Below, one piece after another: positions 17,768 to 26,418 of a DNA stretch of 64,000 bases. The notes beneath the pieces are model-generated. The model did not search any database and was not told the DNA's origin. It worked only from the letters and a program-made list of their open reading frames with translations. Source of the stretch: Acidobacteriota bacterium. Its GTDB lineage: Bacteria > Acidobacteriota > Terriglobia > Terriglobales > Acidobacteriaceae. A program made the position numbers and the translations under genes. The DNA is taken from positions 310,001 to 374,000 of the forward strand of contig JAJZBZ010000002.1 of assembly GCA_021846275.1 (NCBI GenBank), given 5' to 3'. The first letter of the stretch is position 1. Each line of letters starts with the position of its first letter.

Positions 17768-19036
17768 ATGAACGCTCTCACCCGCATCATCGCCACCAAT
17801 CTGCTCACAGCCATGGCCGCCGCCGCCATCGGTTGCGGAAGCTCCGGTGCCACCGGTACTCCAACACCCTCACCAACACCCACACCAACCCCATCTGCCA
17901 ATCCCGCCGGAGTTGCCGTCGTCTCCGGAAAACTCGTTGTCGCCGGCACGGCAACCCCGTTCACGCCCACCGGCTTCACCTCCGAGGGCATCGTCTATCC
18001 CACCCCCGACGCCGGCACGCTCTGCAGCAGCACATTCCAGGCATCCGCCGCGGCAGCCAGTCTCCAGCAGGCCCAGGCCGCTCTCACCGCGCCGCCGCTG
18101 CCCGGCCTCGCCTACAACGCATCCTTTCAGGCCATGGTGAAGAATTGGCACCTCAACAGCGTGCGCATGCAGGTCAGCGAGGGCGCACTCCAGTACGAAT
18201 CCGTGCACGGCCTGTCGGAATACACCAACCTGGTGCGCAGCGCTGTCGCGCAAGCCCGTGCCGCCGGACTCATCGTCATCCTCTCCATGCAGTCCGAGGT
18301 CTACGGCTGCACACCCTACCAGAACGGAGCACTGCAAAAGCTGCCCGACATCAACACGGAACAAGCCTGGAAACAGCTCATCAACCCCACCCTCGCCAAC
18401 GACACCGGTGTCATCTTCGAGATATTCAACGAGCCGAACGCAATCGTCACTTGTAACTCAGGTTCATTTCAGCAACCCGACTGGACAGCATGGGCCACCG
18501 GCTGCGGCACAGAACCCGATCAGGGCATGCTCACGGTTGGCCAGTACGTCCGCACCCTCGCACCGAACAACGTGTTACTCTTCGATGGCGAGGATATTGA
18601 TTTTGCATTCACTGGCTTTACGCCGCCCAGCGGAATGCCCTCCAACTCCGCCTACACCTTTCATCCCTACAATTACGTCGTCAACAGCAGCCTGACAGAC
18701 AGCACCAACGCCTGGAACACCCGCTTTGGCAACTTCGCCACAAGCGGCCAGGCCGTCTTTGTCACCGAATGGAATGAGGCTTTTTCCTGCCCCAACGATC
18801 CCAATCAGACCATCACTGACAACTTCATCCAGACCTACCTGCCGGCGCACTCCATCGCAATGGTCGCCTACTCCTGGGACGCCCCGGTGCAATCCTCCGG
18901 CTATCTGGTCAACAGCTACAACTATCCCGGCAACACCGCCAATTACCAGTTAGTCGACCCCAACAACTCCGGCTGCGCGGAAGACGGAGGTGCAGTCCTG
19001 CAAAAATTCTTCCAGACCCAGGCCGCAGGCAACTGA
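17768..19036 (+). CDS. GH5-like glycosyl hydrolase lipoprotein
   Basis: The 422-residue protein has a Sec lipoprotein leader: a hydrophobic segment ending in the lipobox AIGC, then a Thr/Pro linker (TPTPSPTPTPTPS). The TIM-barrel has the two GH5 signatures: IFEIFNEPN with acid/base Glu222 and VFVTEWNEAF with nucleophile Glu334. HPYNYV before the nucleophile fits the conserved His-x-Tyr. GH5 covers endo-beta-1,4-glucanases, mannanases and others; the subfamily cannot be told here. Unlike the GH128-like enzymes and sulfatases of the island it uses a Sec and not a Tat leader. Confidence 0.8.
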   Translation: MNALTRIIATNLLTAMAAAAIGCGSSGATGTPTPSPTPTPTPSANPAGVAVVSGKLVVAGTATPFTPTGFTSEGIVYPTPDAGTLCSSTFQASAAAASLQQAQAALTAPPLPGLAYNASFQAMVKNWHLNSVRMQVSEGALQYESVHGLSEYTNLVRSAVAQARAAGLIVILSMQSEVYGCTPYQNGALQKLPDINTEQAWKQLINPTLANDTGVIFEIFNEPNAIVTCNSGSFQQPDWTAWATGCGTEPDQGMLTVGQYVRTLAPNNVLLFDGEDIDFAFTGFTPPSGMPSNSAYTFHPYNYVVNSSLTDSTNAWNTRFGNFATSGQAVFVTEWNEAFSCPNDPNQTITDNFIQTYLPAHSIAMVAYSWDAPVQSSGYLVNSYNYPGNTANYQLVDPNNSGCAEDGGAVLQKFFQTQAAGN

Positions 19037-19046
19037 CGCCAAGACC

Positions 19047-19301
19047 CTCTCCATCGAACCCGGTTCTTCGTGGGAGAACGGTTCTTGCGAAAGCTTCAGC
19101 CGGGCCTCCAGCGACAGGTCTTCGTCGCTGCGGTGGAATTCAAAGCTGTGCAACGAATTTTTGAAAGACGAAATCTTCCATTCGCTGAAAGAAGTGCGCG
19201 TGCTGGCCAAACGCTGGCGCGTTTCCTTCAACTCCGAGCGGCCACATTCTTCGCTGGGCTACAAACCGCCAGCACCGGCAGAGTGGCAGACTGAAGCTTC
19301 C
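19047..19301 (+). pseudogene. IS3-family transposase (OrfB) C-terminal relic
   Basis: The open frame gives the end of an IS3 OrfB: PGSSWENGSCESF, NSKLCNEFLKDEIFHSLKE, WRVSFNSERPHSSLGY, KPPAPAEW. Between CESF and NSKL, which are normally contiguous, there are 13 extra in-frame residues (SRASSDRSSSLRW). It begins 11 bases after the GH5 stop. The catalytic core upstream is missing and no terminal repeats were found. Confidence 0.8.
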
Positions 19302-19446
19302 CAACGACATGGGAAAGAGGAAAGCAAACAACGCTTCCCTCTTTCCCACACCGCCTGCTACTGCCACGGGCGGATATCTGCCTCTTCCGCCGCGCTACAC
19401 GAACAATCTCACTGGTGCATAATACCGGGCAGACCGCGGTGTAGGA

Positions 19447-20913
19447 TCAATCCTCAATGCAGTCAGGCCCTGGCAGCCAACTGCATCCCGCGGGTCCGAT
19501 GCGTAGACTCGCCAATTCGGGATTATAACCAGGATTCGGCGTAGGCATGGCTGCATTCACTGACTCTCTCCATGCAATCAGCTTTTCGTGCAGGACATAA
19601 GCTTTGTCCTGATAAGTGGAAGCAAAGTTATACTGCTCGCCAGGATCAAGGTCCAGATCGTATAACTCCAGATGATTGTCTTCAAAAAACTCGATCAGCT
19701 TCCAATTCTTCTGCCGGATAGCACCGGATGGAGTGCCTCCCTGATCACTATAGTGAGGGTAATGCCAGTAGAGCGTATCTCTGTCCGGCGGAGGTCCACC
19801 CCGAAGGAAAGAAGTCAGATCAAGACCGTCGTGTGGCTCCGGGGGCGCGCCTGCTCCTGCCATCTGCAAAATCGTCGGCATCAGGTCAAGCGCGCTGACG
19901 GGAGTGTCAGAGACCACTCCAGCGCGGGTCACTCCCGGCCAGTACACCATGAATGGCTCTCGAATGCCGCCTTCGTAAAGGAAGCCTTTTCCGGCGCGAT
20001 AGGGTCCATTGTCAGCGATACGATGCAGTCGGCGTCCCTGGAAACCGACTCCGCCGTTATCCGAGGTAAGAATGATGATCGTGTTATCCGCGACGCCCGC
20101 TTTTTCCAGTGACTTCCTCAGATTGCCAAGGGCGATGTCGGTGCTCTCAATCATGGCCGCGTAGGTTGGATCTGGTTCATCCTTGCCTCCATTGCGTTTA
20201 CGATATTGCTCAATCATCGGCTCTTTCGCCTGCAGGGGTAAATGCACCGAGTACTCCGCCATATACAGGAAGAATGGACCTTTCTTCGCGGCATCGGACA
20301 AGTAATCGTCCATCTTTGTGGTCAATACATCTGTCAGATAGTTGTCAGGTGTGTAGCCGGTAAGATTATGAAAGTGGAAAGGGCCGAAGTACGAGGGAGG
20401 GTTACCGTGATTGTCGCCTGCGACATTGACGTCAAAGCCAAAGTCTTCCGGCAAATACCCATCTCCACCCAAATGCCACTTGCCGATGGCCGCCGTCTGG
20501 TAGCCAGACTTTTTCAGCAGCCGCGCGATTGTCGGAACGCTCAGATCGAGATGCTTCGGCGTTGGGGCTTCCAACATTTTCTTGTGTGGATAAAACGTGC
20601 CTGGAATCCACTGCGTGAGATGAAGTCTCGCCGGAGCCTGTCCCGTCAGAATAGCCGCGCGGCTGGGGGAACAGACCGGTGCTCCCGCATAGCCATTTGT
20701 GAAGCGTATGCTTTCTTTCGCCAGCTGGTTAATGTTGGGAGTGCGATGGAAAGTATCCCCGTAGCATCCCAGATCGCCCCAACCCATGTCATCGATGAGG
20801 AAGATCACGATGTTTGGCTTGCGGTCTGTCGTTGCAGCCCGCAGAGCTGAGGGGGCCAGAGCCAGTCCCGTCAAACCGGCTAGTTGTGAACAAAATGTTC
20901 TCCGTGTAGACAT
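19447..20913 (-). CDS. Tat-exported Cys-type sulfatase 2
   Basis: The 488-residue type I sulfatase starts MSTRRTFCSQLAGLTGLALA, a twin-arginine-like leader. Core motifs are NIVIFLIDDMGWGDLGCYG (metal), the modification site C81-S-P-S-R, IGKWHLGG near 160, and TSDNGGVG. It ends with ELYDLDLDPGEQYNFA, typical of the family C-terminus. The start at 20913 is preceded by AGGGAG and AGGA; the frame is open upstream but the added residues spoil the leader. It differs strongly from sulfatase 1, so it is not a recent duplicate and may act on another sulfate position. It stands alone on the minus strand between IS relics. Confidence 0.9.
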   Translation of the reverse strand: MSTRRTFCSQLAGLTGLALAPSALRAATTDRKPNIVIFLIDDMGWGDLGCYGDTFHRTPNINQLAKESIRFTNGYAGAPVCSPSRAAILTGQAPARLHLTQWIPGTFYPHKKMLEAPTPKHLDLSVPTIARLLKKSGYQTAAIGKWHLGGDGYLPEDFGFDVNVAGDNHGNPPSYFGPFHFHNLTGYTPDNYLTDVLTTKMDDYLSDAAKKGPFFLYMAEYSVHLPLQAKEPMIEQYRKRNGGKDEPDPTYAAMIESTDIALGNLRKSLEKAGVADNTIIILTSDNGGVGFQGRRLHRIADNGPYRAGKGFLYEGGIREPFMVYWPGVTRAGVVSDTPVSALDLMPTILQMAGAGAPPEPHDGLDLTSFLRGGPPPDRDTLYWHYPHYSDQGGTPSGAIRQKNWKLIEFFEDNHLELYDLDLDPGEQYNFASTYQDKAYVLHEKLIAWRESVNAAMPTPNPGYNPELASLRIGPAGCSWLPGPDCIED

Positions 20914-21230
20914 ATTCCTGCTGCTCCCTGAATCGGTTGTAATCATCCGAAGTGCGGATATAAACAAATCAAACTGGGCATTCATGCCCGCTTGACCCAT
21001 GCAAAGCCACGTTCGATCCACGACTGACCCTATGCGCGGTCGCCGCGCAAGTCAAGTTCCGACTCCAGGGTAACTGTGATATGGAATGTAATATTTGCAA
21101 ATAGTTGTAAATAAATAACTAACACGAATCGGTCGGACTCTGTTACGTGGGTTTTCTGAGCGGTGGTTCCGTTTGTTCGGACAGTTTTTGTTCTTTTCTT
21201 CAGTGGAAGTTCTTGCTCTTGTTTTGGCTT

Positions 21231-21323
21231 TCAGGCTGCCGAGGGTTCTGGCAGGCGGTTGCAGCATGCCTGATCCGGTGTGAGTGCTTTCAGGCTGGAG
21301 TGTGGCCGGGTGGAATTGCAGAA
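21231..21323 (-). pseudogene. IS3-type transposase C-terminal relic
   Basis: Thirty residues and a stop: FCNSTRPHSSLKALTPDQA, then CCNRLPEPSAA. This is the usual end of IS3-group transposases (N-x-x-RPHSSL-x-x-LTPxQA). It differs from the relic at 19.0 kb, so a second element was involved. Confidence 0.7.
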
Positions 21324-21384
21324 CTCCAGGCGCAGTCGATGGAAGTTCGCGCCTCGCCAACTGAGGCGTAGGCGTGCAGGAAGA

Positions 21385-21486
21385 CCTGACTGAAAAACGC
21401 TCCGCAAGCATCCGCAACGACCCTTGTCCGGCGTCAAATGCCGCCAGGAGATTACATCGCAAATCATCCGAATATGCCTTCGCCAT
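21385..21486 (-). pseudogene. IS630-type transposase N-terminal relic
   Basis: MAKAYSDDLRCNLLAAFDAG followed by QGSLRMLAERFSVR is the helix-turn-helix start of IS630-family transposases. The frame leaves the family pattern after residue 34 and runs into the IS3 relic, so the locus is a mosaic of two broken elements. Confidence 0.65.
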
Positions 21487-21544
21487 CGATTCGATGTCGC
21501 GGTCCGACTGAGCATATACCGTGTACACCTATTTGGGAAATACT

Positions 21545-22411
21545 CTAATCGAGATAGGTGCCGAAGATGAGGCGCAGACGCTCGCGCGTGGCGGCGGGAA
21601 TGAGGTCGCGCTGGGTGAGGATGGCGAACTGCGCGGCGTTGGCGCAGGCGCAGGCGCGAACGCCGACGGGCAGCGCGGCGACGGCGGCGCGGACGACGCG
21701 GGCGGCGTTGGCCGAGTTCTGGTGAAGGACGGCGACGATCTGGTCGATGGTGACGGCGTCGTGTTCAGGGTGCCAGCAGTCGTAGTCGGTGACCATGGCG
21801 ACAGTCGCGTAGCAGAGGCCGGCCTCGCGTGCGAGCTTGGCCTCCTGCAAATTGGTCATGCCGATGACGTCCGCGCCCCAGGAGCGATAGAGGTTGGATT
21901 CGGCTTTGGTGGAGAACTGCGGACCCTCCATGCAGACGTAGGTTCCGCCGCGTTTGCCCACCACGCCAGCCTGTTCGCAGGCGACGGCTGCGGCCTCGGC
22001 GACGACCGGGCAGACGGGATCACCGAAGGCGACGTGACCGACGACGCCGTTGCCGAAGAAGGTGCTTTCGCGATGGAAGGTTCGATCGATGAACTGGTCG
22101 GGAATGACGAAGTCGGTAGGTTTGTGCTCCTGCTTGAGCGACCCGACGGCGGAGACGGAGAGGATGCGCTCGACGCCGAGGGATTTGAGGGCGTAGATGT
22201 TGGCGCGGAAGTTCAGCTCCGAGGGCAGCAGGCGATGGCCGCGTCCGTGACGGGCGAGAAAAACGACCTTGCGGCCATCGAGGTCGCCGAGGACGAAGCT
22301 GTCCGATGGCGCGCCGAAGGGGGTTTCAACTGCGGTTTCGCGGACGTTGGTGAGGCCGGGCATGGAGTAGAGTCCACTGCCGCCGATGATGCCGATCTCT
22401 GCCTGTTGCAC
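21545..22411 (-). CDS. mtnP: S-methyl-5'-thioadenosine phosphorylase
   Basis: MtnP cleaves methylthioadenosine with phosphate to adenine and methylthioribose-1-phosphate in methionine salvage. The 288-residue protein has IGIIGGSGLY at the start, the phosphate site VVFLARHGRGHRLLPSE, FRANIYALKSLGVERILSVSAVGSL, and YVCMEGPQFSTKAESN with GADVIGMTNLQEAKLARE, all diagnostic of the MTAP family. The start is GTG with GGAG upstream at 6-7 bases. No other salvage gene is nearby. Family members accept methylthioinosine or guanosine in some lineages, so the base preference is not certain. Confidence 0.92.
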   Translation of the reverse strand: MQQAEIGIIGGSGLYSMPGLTNVRETAVETPFGAPSDSFVLGDLDGRKVVFLARHGRGHRLLPSELNFRANIYALKSLGVERILSVSAVGSLKQEHKPTDFVIPDQFIDRTFHRESTFFGNGVVGHVAFGDPVCPVVAEAAAVACEQAGVVGKRGGTYVCMEGPQFSTKAESNLYRSWGADVIGMTNLQEAKLAREAGLCYATVAMVTDYDCWHPEHDAVTIDQIVAVLHQNSANAARVVRAAVAALPVGVRACACANAAQFAILTQRDLIPAATRERLRLIFGTYLD

Positions 22412-22557
22412 GAGCTTCTCCCGGAGCGGACGCCAATGGAAATGAGAGAAAAAACCATGTGCGCCGCAGAGTCTTCAGTATACCGGGCGGAGAACGTTGG
22501 AGCAGCTGCGGCGATGCTGGGTGCGGCATCGTCGCGAAGACAGGGAAACGAAGCCTG

Positions 22558-22812
22558 TCAGAGACCCGGCGGCGGCAGCGGAGCAGGATGCAGGAATCGC
22601 TCGTCGCCGTTGCGGAAGGCGTGGCGATAGTCGGCGATGGCCGCAGTCGGGACGGGAGGATTGCGGAAGCGCGGATGGCGACGGATGAGCGGAGAACGAC
22701 CGGCGGCAACATCGCCGCGCTTGCTCTCGGTGTGCAGCGGCAGGTCGGCGGTCTGCGGGTCGCTCAGGTCCATCGAGACATTGGGCTTCTCGGCCTGGTA
22801 GCGGACGCGCAC
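22558..22812 (-). CDS. Small hypothetical protein (84 residues)
   Basis: A GTG-initiated frame encodes 84 residues beginning MRVRYQAEKPNVSMDLSDPQ, polar, with a Pro-rich end (HPAPLPPPGL). No domain recognised and no clear ribosome site. In another frame just upstream the sequence LPVQKLDPNKRIAAFTGRLE followed by QAQAQQQ looks like a protein start; joining it to this frame needs a shift within the CAG-rich run near 22.82 kb. It may be a real small gene, a frameshifted longer gene, or chance. Confidence 0.3.
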   Translation of the reverse strand: MRVRYQAEKPNVSMDLSDPQTADLPLHTESKRGDVAAGRSPLIRRHPRFRNPPVPTAAIADYRHAFRNGDERFLHPAPLPPPGL

Positions 22813-23101
22813 GGCTGCTGCTGCGCCTGCGCCTGTTCGAGCCTCCCGGTGAAGGCCGCAATTCTTTTGTTGGGATCAAGTTTCTGCACGGGTAGGCCCG
22901 GCGCATCGCGCGGAGCGGCGGCAAAAGTTTGAAAGCAAGAAGCGAAAAGCTGCTCCGTGCGTGGGCAGTGTGCGAACCGATGAAAACAGGAGCGTCCGCA
23001 GCGCGAATGCCTGCCCGCGACCAGCGGGAGCGCCACGACTGGTCGTGGCGCGCAGAGCGCGCGGCTACCCCATGCAATGGCGCGGCGGCTGCATGCAATG
23101 G
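22813..23101. other. Intergenic stretch downstream of the Bax-inhibitor-1-like gene
   Basis: Contains the perfect palindrome GCGCCACGAC-TG-GTCGTGGCGC (23030-23051) about 50 bases after the stop of the minus-strand gene. It could help end transcription, though no T-tract follows. Apart from the possible frame named in the previous entry I see no gene. Confidence 0.4.
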
Positions 23102-23872
23102 TTAGCGGCGGCTGTTGAGTTTGGAGAGCAGGCGGAGCATTTCCATGTAGAGCCAGACGAGGGTGACCATCAGGCCGAAGGCACCGTACCACTCCATGTA
23201 TTTGGGCGCGCCCATGCGGACGCCGGTCTCGATCATGTCGAAGTCGAGGACGAGGTTCATGGCGGCAACGCCGACGATGATGAGGCTGATGCCGATGCTG
23301 AGCGGGCCGGAGCCGTTGAGTGCCGTCAGATGCATGCCGAAGAAACCCATGACCATTTCGGCCAGGTAGAAGAGCATGATGGTGCCGGTGGCGGCGACGA
23401 TGCCGAGGCGCATCTTGTTGGTGACGCGGATGAGGCCGGAGCGATAGGCGAGCAGCAGGACGAGCATCACGCCGAAGGTGAGGCTGACGGCCTCGATGGC
23501 GATGCCGGGCCAGCGCAGCTCAAACATGGCGGACATGCCGCCGAGGACAAGTCCTTCGCAGAGGGCGTAGGCGGGCGCGGTGACTCCAGCCCACTCTTTT
23601 TTGAAGATGGTGACCATGGCCATGACGAGGCCGCCGATGAGACCGAGCATCATCCATCCGCCGACCGAGGCCGGGTTGCCGGTGGCGAGGAACTGATCCC
23701 AGGTCCAGTAGGCGGTGACCATGGCGCAGACCAGCAGGATTCCGGTCTTGTTCACGGTGCCGTTGAGGGTCATGGTCTCGCCAAGCTGCATCGGGTATCC
23801 GCCGGGATACGGGCCGCCGCCGCGAAACTGCCGCTCACTCAATGCCGGATTCGAGGTTCTCATCAGTCCCAT
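23102..23872 (-). CDS. Bax inhibitor-1/YccA-like membrane protein
   Basis: The 256-residue protein has seven hydrophobic segments, among them GILLVCAMVTAYWTWDQFL, VGGWMMLGLIGGLVMAMVTI, AIEAVSLTFGVMLVLLLAY, IMLFYLAEMVMGFFG and LSIGISLIIVGVAAMNLVLD. The conserved acidic end is DFDMIETGVRMGAPKYMEWY. These match the BI-1/YccA (Bax1-I) family, whose bacterial members are proton- or calcium-leak proteins or FtsH modulators. The N-terminal 35 residues are soluble. The start at 23872 has GGAG 8 bases upstream. Confidence 0.88.
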   Translation of the reverse strand: MGLMRTSNPALSERQFRGGGPYPGGYPMQLGETMTLNGTVNKTGILLVCAMVTAYWTWDQFLATGNPASVGGWMMLGLIGGLVMAMVTIFKKEWAGVTAPAYALCEGLVLGGMSAMFELRWPGIAIEAVSLTFGVMLVLLLAYRSGLIRVTNKMRLGIVAATGTIMLFYLAEMVMGFFGMHLTALNGSGPLSIGISLIIVGVAAMNLVLDFDMIETGVRMGAPKYMEWYGAFGLMVTLVWLYMEMLRLLSKLNSRR

Positions 23873-23999
23873 GATTCGTTCTCCAGTCGGAGCGGCCCGC
23901 AACCAGCGCCGCGTCCTGTGTCTTCCATTCTAATTGGACGCGCGGCAAAGCGTCGCGGATGCTCCAGCCTGGCGGGTGAATCGGATCATCGTGCGGAGG

Positions 24000-24626
24000 T
24001 CACGCGAGCAGCGCGTCGGAGGTGACGCTGGCGACGCCCGCTGCCGCGAGGCGCTGCTTCATGTGCGAGTCGCCGGGATCGACGGCGCGCGTCGCGTCGG
24101 CGATGACCCAGGCCTCGAAGCCGAGCCGGCGCGCGTCCAGGGCTGAGAATCCAACGCAGTAGTCCAGGGCAAGGCCGGCCACAAAGACGCGCCGCAGGCC
24201 GCGTTCGCGCAGATAGCCGGCCAGGCCGGTCTGGGTGGAGTGGTCGTTTTCGACGAAAGCGGAGTAGGAGTCCACTTCGCGGCGGAAGCCTTTGCGCAGG
24301 ATCAGTTCGGCACGGGTCTGGTCAAGCTGCGGGTGGAACTCCGCGCCGGGCGTGCCGATAACGCAGTGCGCGGGCCAGAGGCGCTGCTCGCCGTAGGACA
24401 TGCGGATGAGTTCAAAGGGCTGGCGGCCGGGATGCTCGGCGGCGAACGAGCTGTGGTCGGCGGGATGCCAGTCCTGGGTGAGGATGACGTGGCGGAAGTG
24501 GCTCATGAGCCGGTTGATGGGCGCGACTACGGCATCGCCGCCGGGGACGGCAAGCGCGCCGCCGGGGCAGAAATCCCGCTGGAGATCGACCACCACCAGC
24601 ACATCGTCTTCGCCGCCCGTCCGCAT
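24000..24626 (-). CDS. pncA: Nicotinamidase (isochorismatase-fold cysteine hydrolase)
   Basis: PncA deamidates nicotinamide to nicotinate for NAD salvage. The 208-residue protein has the Asp-Lys-Cys triad: VVDLQRDFCPGGALAVP (Asp), ILRKGFRREVDSYSAF (Lys) and AGLALDYCVGFSALDA (Cys). The metal-site pattern is QDWHPADHSSF (Asp, His, His), which separates nicotinamidases from other isochorismatase-like hydrolases. The start at 24626 has GGAG 6 bases upstream; the frame extends 50 residues further without family similarity. Together with nadD at 0.2 kb it supplies two steps of nicotinate-dependent NAD synthesis. Confidence 0.92.
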   Translation of the reverse strand: MRTGGEDDVLVVVDLQRDFCPGGALAVPGGDAVVAPINRLMSHFRHVILTQDWHPADHSSFAAEHPGRQPFELIRMSYGEQRLWPAHCVIGTPGAEFHPQLDQTRAELILRKGFRREVDSYSAFVENDHSTQTGLAGYLRERGLRRVFVAGLALDYCVGFSALDARRLGFEAWVIADATRAVDPGDSHMKQRLAAAGVASVTSDALLA

Positions 24627-24822
24627 CGAGTCTCCGCGCCGCTTTGCCGCTGTGAAAACTTTACGGGATGTAAGACGACCGCGCGGCAAAAATTTCCAGG
24701 TTTCCCTTGCGGGCAGGACAACTTCCGGTCCGACTTGCCACTCTGACCCTGTAGACTTGCCGTGCGCGTCGCACACCCGGCTTTTCGCGCCCGGTCATCG
24801 ATTGCTGTTTCGGAGGGATTGC

Positions 24823-25905
24823 ATGTTCTCTGTTCGCTTCCGGCTTCTGTTGCCCGCCCTGCTCGTGAGCACGGCCTGTCTTGCTCAGCCTCCTGCGCAG
24901 TCCGCGCCGCAGGCTGCGGCCAAACCCACCTCGCAGATCATCGCCACGGACCTGATGGTGACCGATGCGAGCGGCCATCGCGTGACGAATCTTCAGGAAG
25001 GGGATTTCACCGTGCTCGACAACGGCACGCCGCGGAAGATTCTGGCCTTCCAGCAGCCGAATGTCGTTCAGGCCGCAGCGGGCAAGCCAATCACGCCGGA
25101 TGTCGTCGATATTCTGATCGACAACGTGAACACGCCAGATATTCGCATCGCCTACATCCGTCAGTGCACGGAAGATTTCCTGCGCATGAATGGCGGCAAG
25201 CTGAACACTCCGGTCGCCGTCTACCACTTTGACCAGCAGGGTATTGTCCTGATCGCCGGACCCTCGACCGATGGCAACAAGCTTGCGGATGCTGTGGTTG
25301 CCTCCGCTGCCGCGGAGCGGCCATTTCTGCGGCTGGAAGGCTTTTACAACGATACGGATCGCCTGCAGGCCTCGCTGAACGCGATGGGAGCCTTTCTGGC
25401 GCATCAGGCGACGCAGCCCGGCCACAAGCTGTTTATCTGGATCGGGCGCGGCTGGCCCATCATGATGAACACGCAGACCTTCGCCGACCGCAAGCAGGAG
25501 CAGACCTTCTTCTCGACGCTCACGGCGCTGATCTCGGCCTCGCGCCACGGTCGCGTGACGCTGTATTCGGTCGAGTCTGCGCGCACCCCGGACGAGCGCA
25601 CCGTCGAGTGGACGAGCTACATGATGTACGCGAAGCCGGTCACGAATCCGATGAAGACGCCGGTCGGCAGCTTCTCCGTGCAGATACTCTCGATCAAAAC
25701 CGGCGGCGTGCCATTTCCTTTTTCCGGAGCCACAGATCTGGCGGGCACCATCGCACGCGGCTACGCCGACGCCAATAAGTCTTACTTCCTGGCCTTCGCC
25801 TCGCCGCTTGAGGGCAAACCAGACCAATACCACAGCCTGGAGATCAAAGTGAACAAGCCCGGCCTGTCGGTGCGCACACGCACGGGTTTTTACAGCGGCC
25901 AGTAA
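24823..25905 (+). CDS. VWFA-related protein, acidobacterial type, exported
   Basis: The 360-residue protein has a signal peptide (LLLPALLVSTACLAQ) and a region with LMVTDASGHRVTNLQEGDF followed by TVLDNGTPRKILAFQ. A von Willebrand A-like domain begins at DVVDILIDNVNTPD; the metal motif is degenerate (Asp-x-x-x-x instead of DxSxS). This is the VWFA-related family that is greatly expanded in Acidobacteriota and otherwise rare, a strong taxonomic clue. The start at 24823 has GGAGGG with 6 bases spacing. The function is unknown; extracellular protein binding is assumed. Confidence 0.85.
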   Translation: MFSVRFRLLLPALLVSTACLAQPPAQSAPQAAAKPTSQIIATDLMVTDASGHRVTNLQEGDFTVLDNGTPRKILAFQQPNVVQAAAGKPITPDVVDILIDNVNTPDIRIAYIRQCTEDFLRMNGGKLNTPVAVYHFDQQGIVLIAGPSTDGNKLADAVVASAAAERPFLRLEGFYNDTDRLQASLNAMGAFLAHQATQPGHKLFIWIGRGWPIMMNTQTFADRKQEQTFFSTLTALISASRHGRVTLYSVESARTPDERTVEWTSYMMYAKPVTNPMKTPVGSFSVQILSIKTGGVPFPFSGATDLAGTIARGYADANKSYFLAFASPLEGKPDQYHSLEIKVNKPGLSVRTRTGFYSGQ

Positions 25906-26418
25906 GCAGGCTGGATAACCGCACCGGGCGCGATCCATATTCGGCGGCAAAGACAGCGCGCGATAGCCGGTTCACGGCTGTCGCGCGCTACCGTTTTATG
26001 GCGGGAAAGAACCGCTTCTTCGGACAAACTGCCTCGGTGGCGGGCAGAAGAGTGCTTGCCGATGGTTTCCAGCAGGGAAGGAATCAAAAAAAATCGCCGG
26101 ACCACAACCCTGCCACGGAAACCTGCGTCTGACGGGATGCAACGCGCCGAGCTGGCCTGCTGTGCCACGCGTTGCGAACGGAGTACGACCAGAATGGCAT
26201 CCATATCTGGCCGGATGCACTCGATGAATCCGAATGCTTTCTCGCAGCGCCGACAACCCGTGTTTTTCCAATGGAGAATTGCGGATACTTTATGAGCTGC
26301 AACCGAATACAGACTGAATTTTTGCGCGAGCCAGTGGCGGCCTGTAGCCGTCGTGGCAGCTTTGCTCCCTGCGCCTTGGTGAACTTCGACTCGACCCAAT
26401 TCGCACAGGAGACCCTCC
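25906..26418. other. Intergenic stretch between the VWFA and DUF4382-like genes
   Basis: Holds the hairpin listed at 25955-25989, then about 420 bases in which I see no gene on either strand. It is long for this region and is less GC-rich around 26.2-26.3 kb, where the promoter of the next gene probably lies. Confidence 0.45.
25955..25989 (+). terminator. Hairpin after the VWFA-related gene
   Basis: A 15 bp inverted repeat (AGCGCGCGATAGCCG with its complement, one G-U pair) has a 5-base loop and is followed by ACCGTTTTAT. The T-run is short, so termination strength is uncertain. Confidence 0.55.

Larger units (their letters stand above)
20914..21544. other. Right edge of the island: IS debris
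   Basis: Apart from the two transposase fragments listed separately, no gene is supported. The stretch near 21.08-21.13 kb is AT-rich compared with the flanks. The upstream region of sulfatase 2 lies here. Confidence 0.5.

Noticed and set aside
21000-21600. Second copy of the tRNA-Ser 3' end as an attachment site
   Set aside because: No run resembling the tRNA T-arm and acceptor end was found at the right edge of the island.
24661-25950. Minus-strand frame of about 430 codons opposite the VWFA gene
   Set aside because: Arg/His-rich shadow; the plus strand has signal peptide, ribosome site and family motifs.
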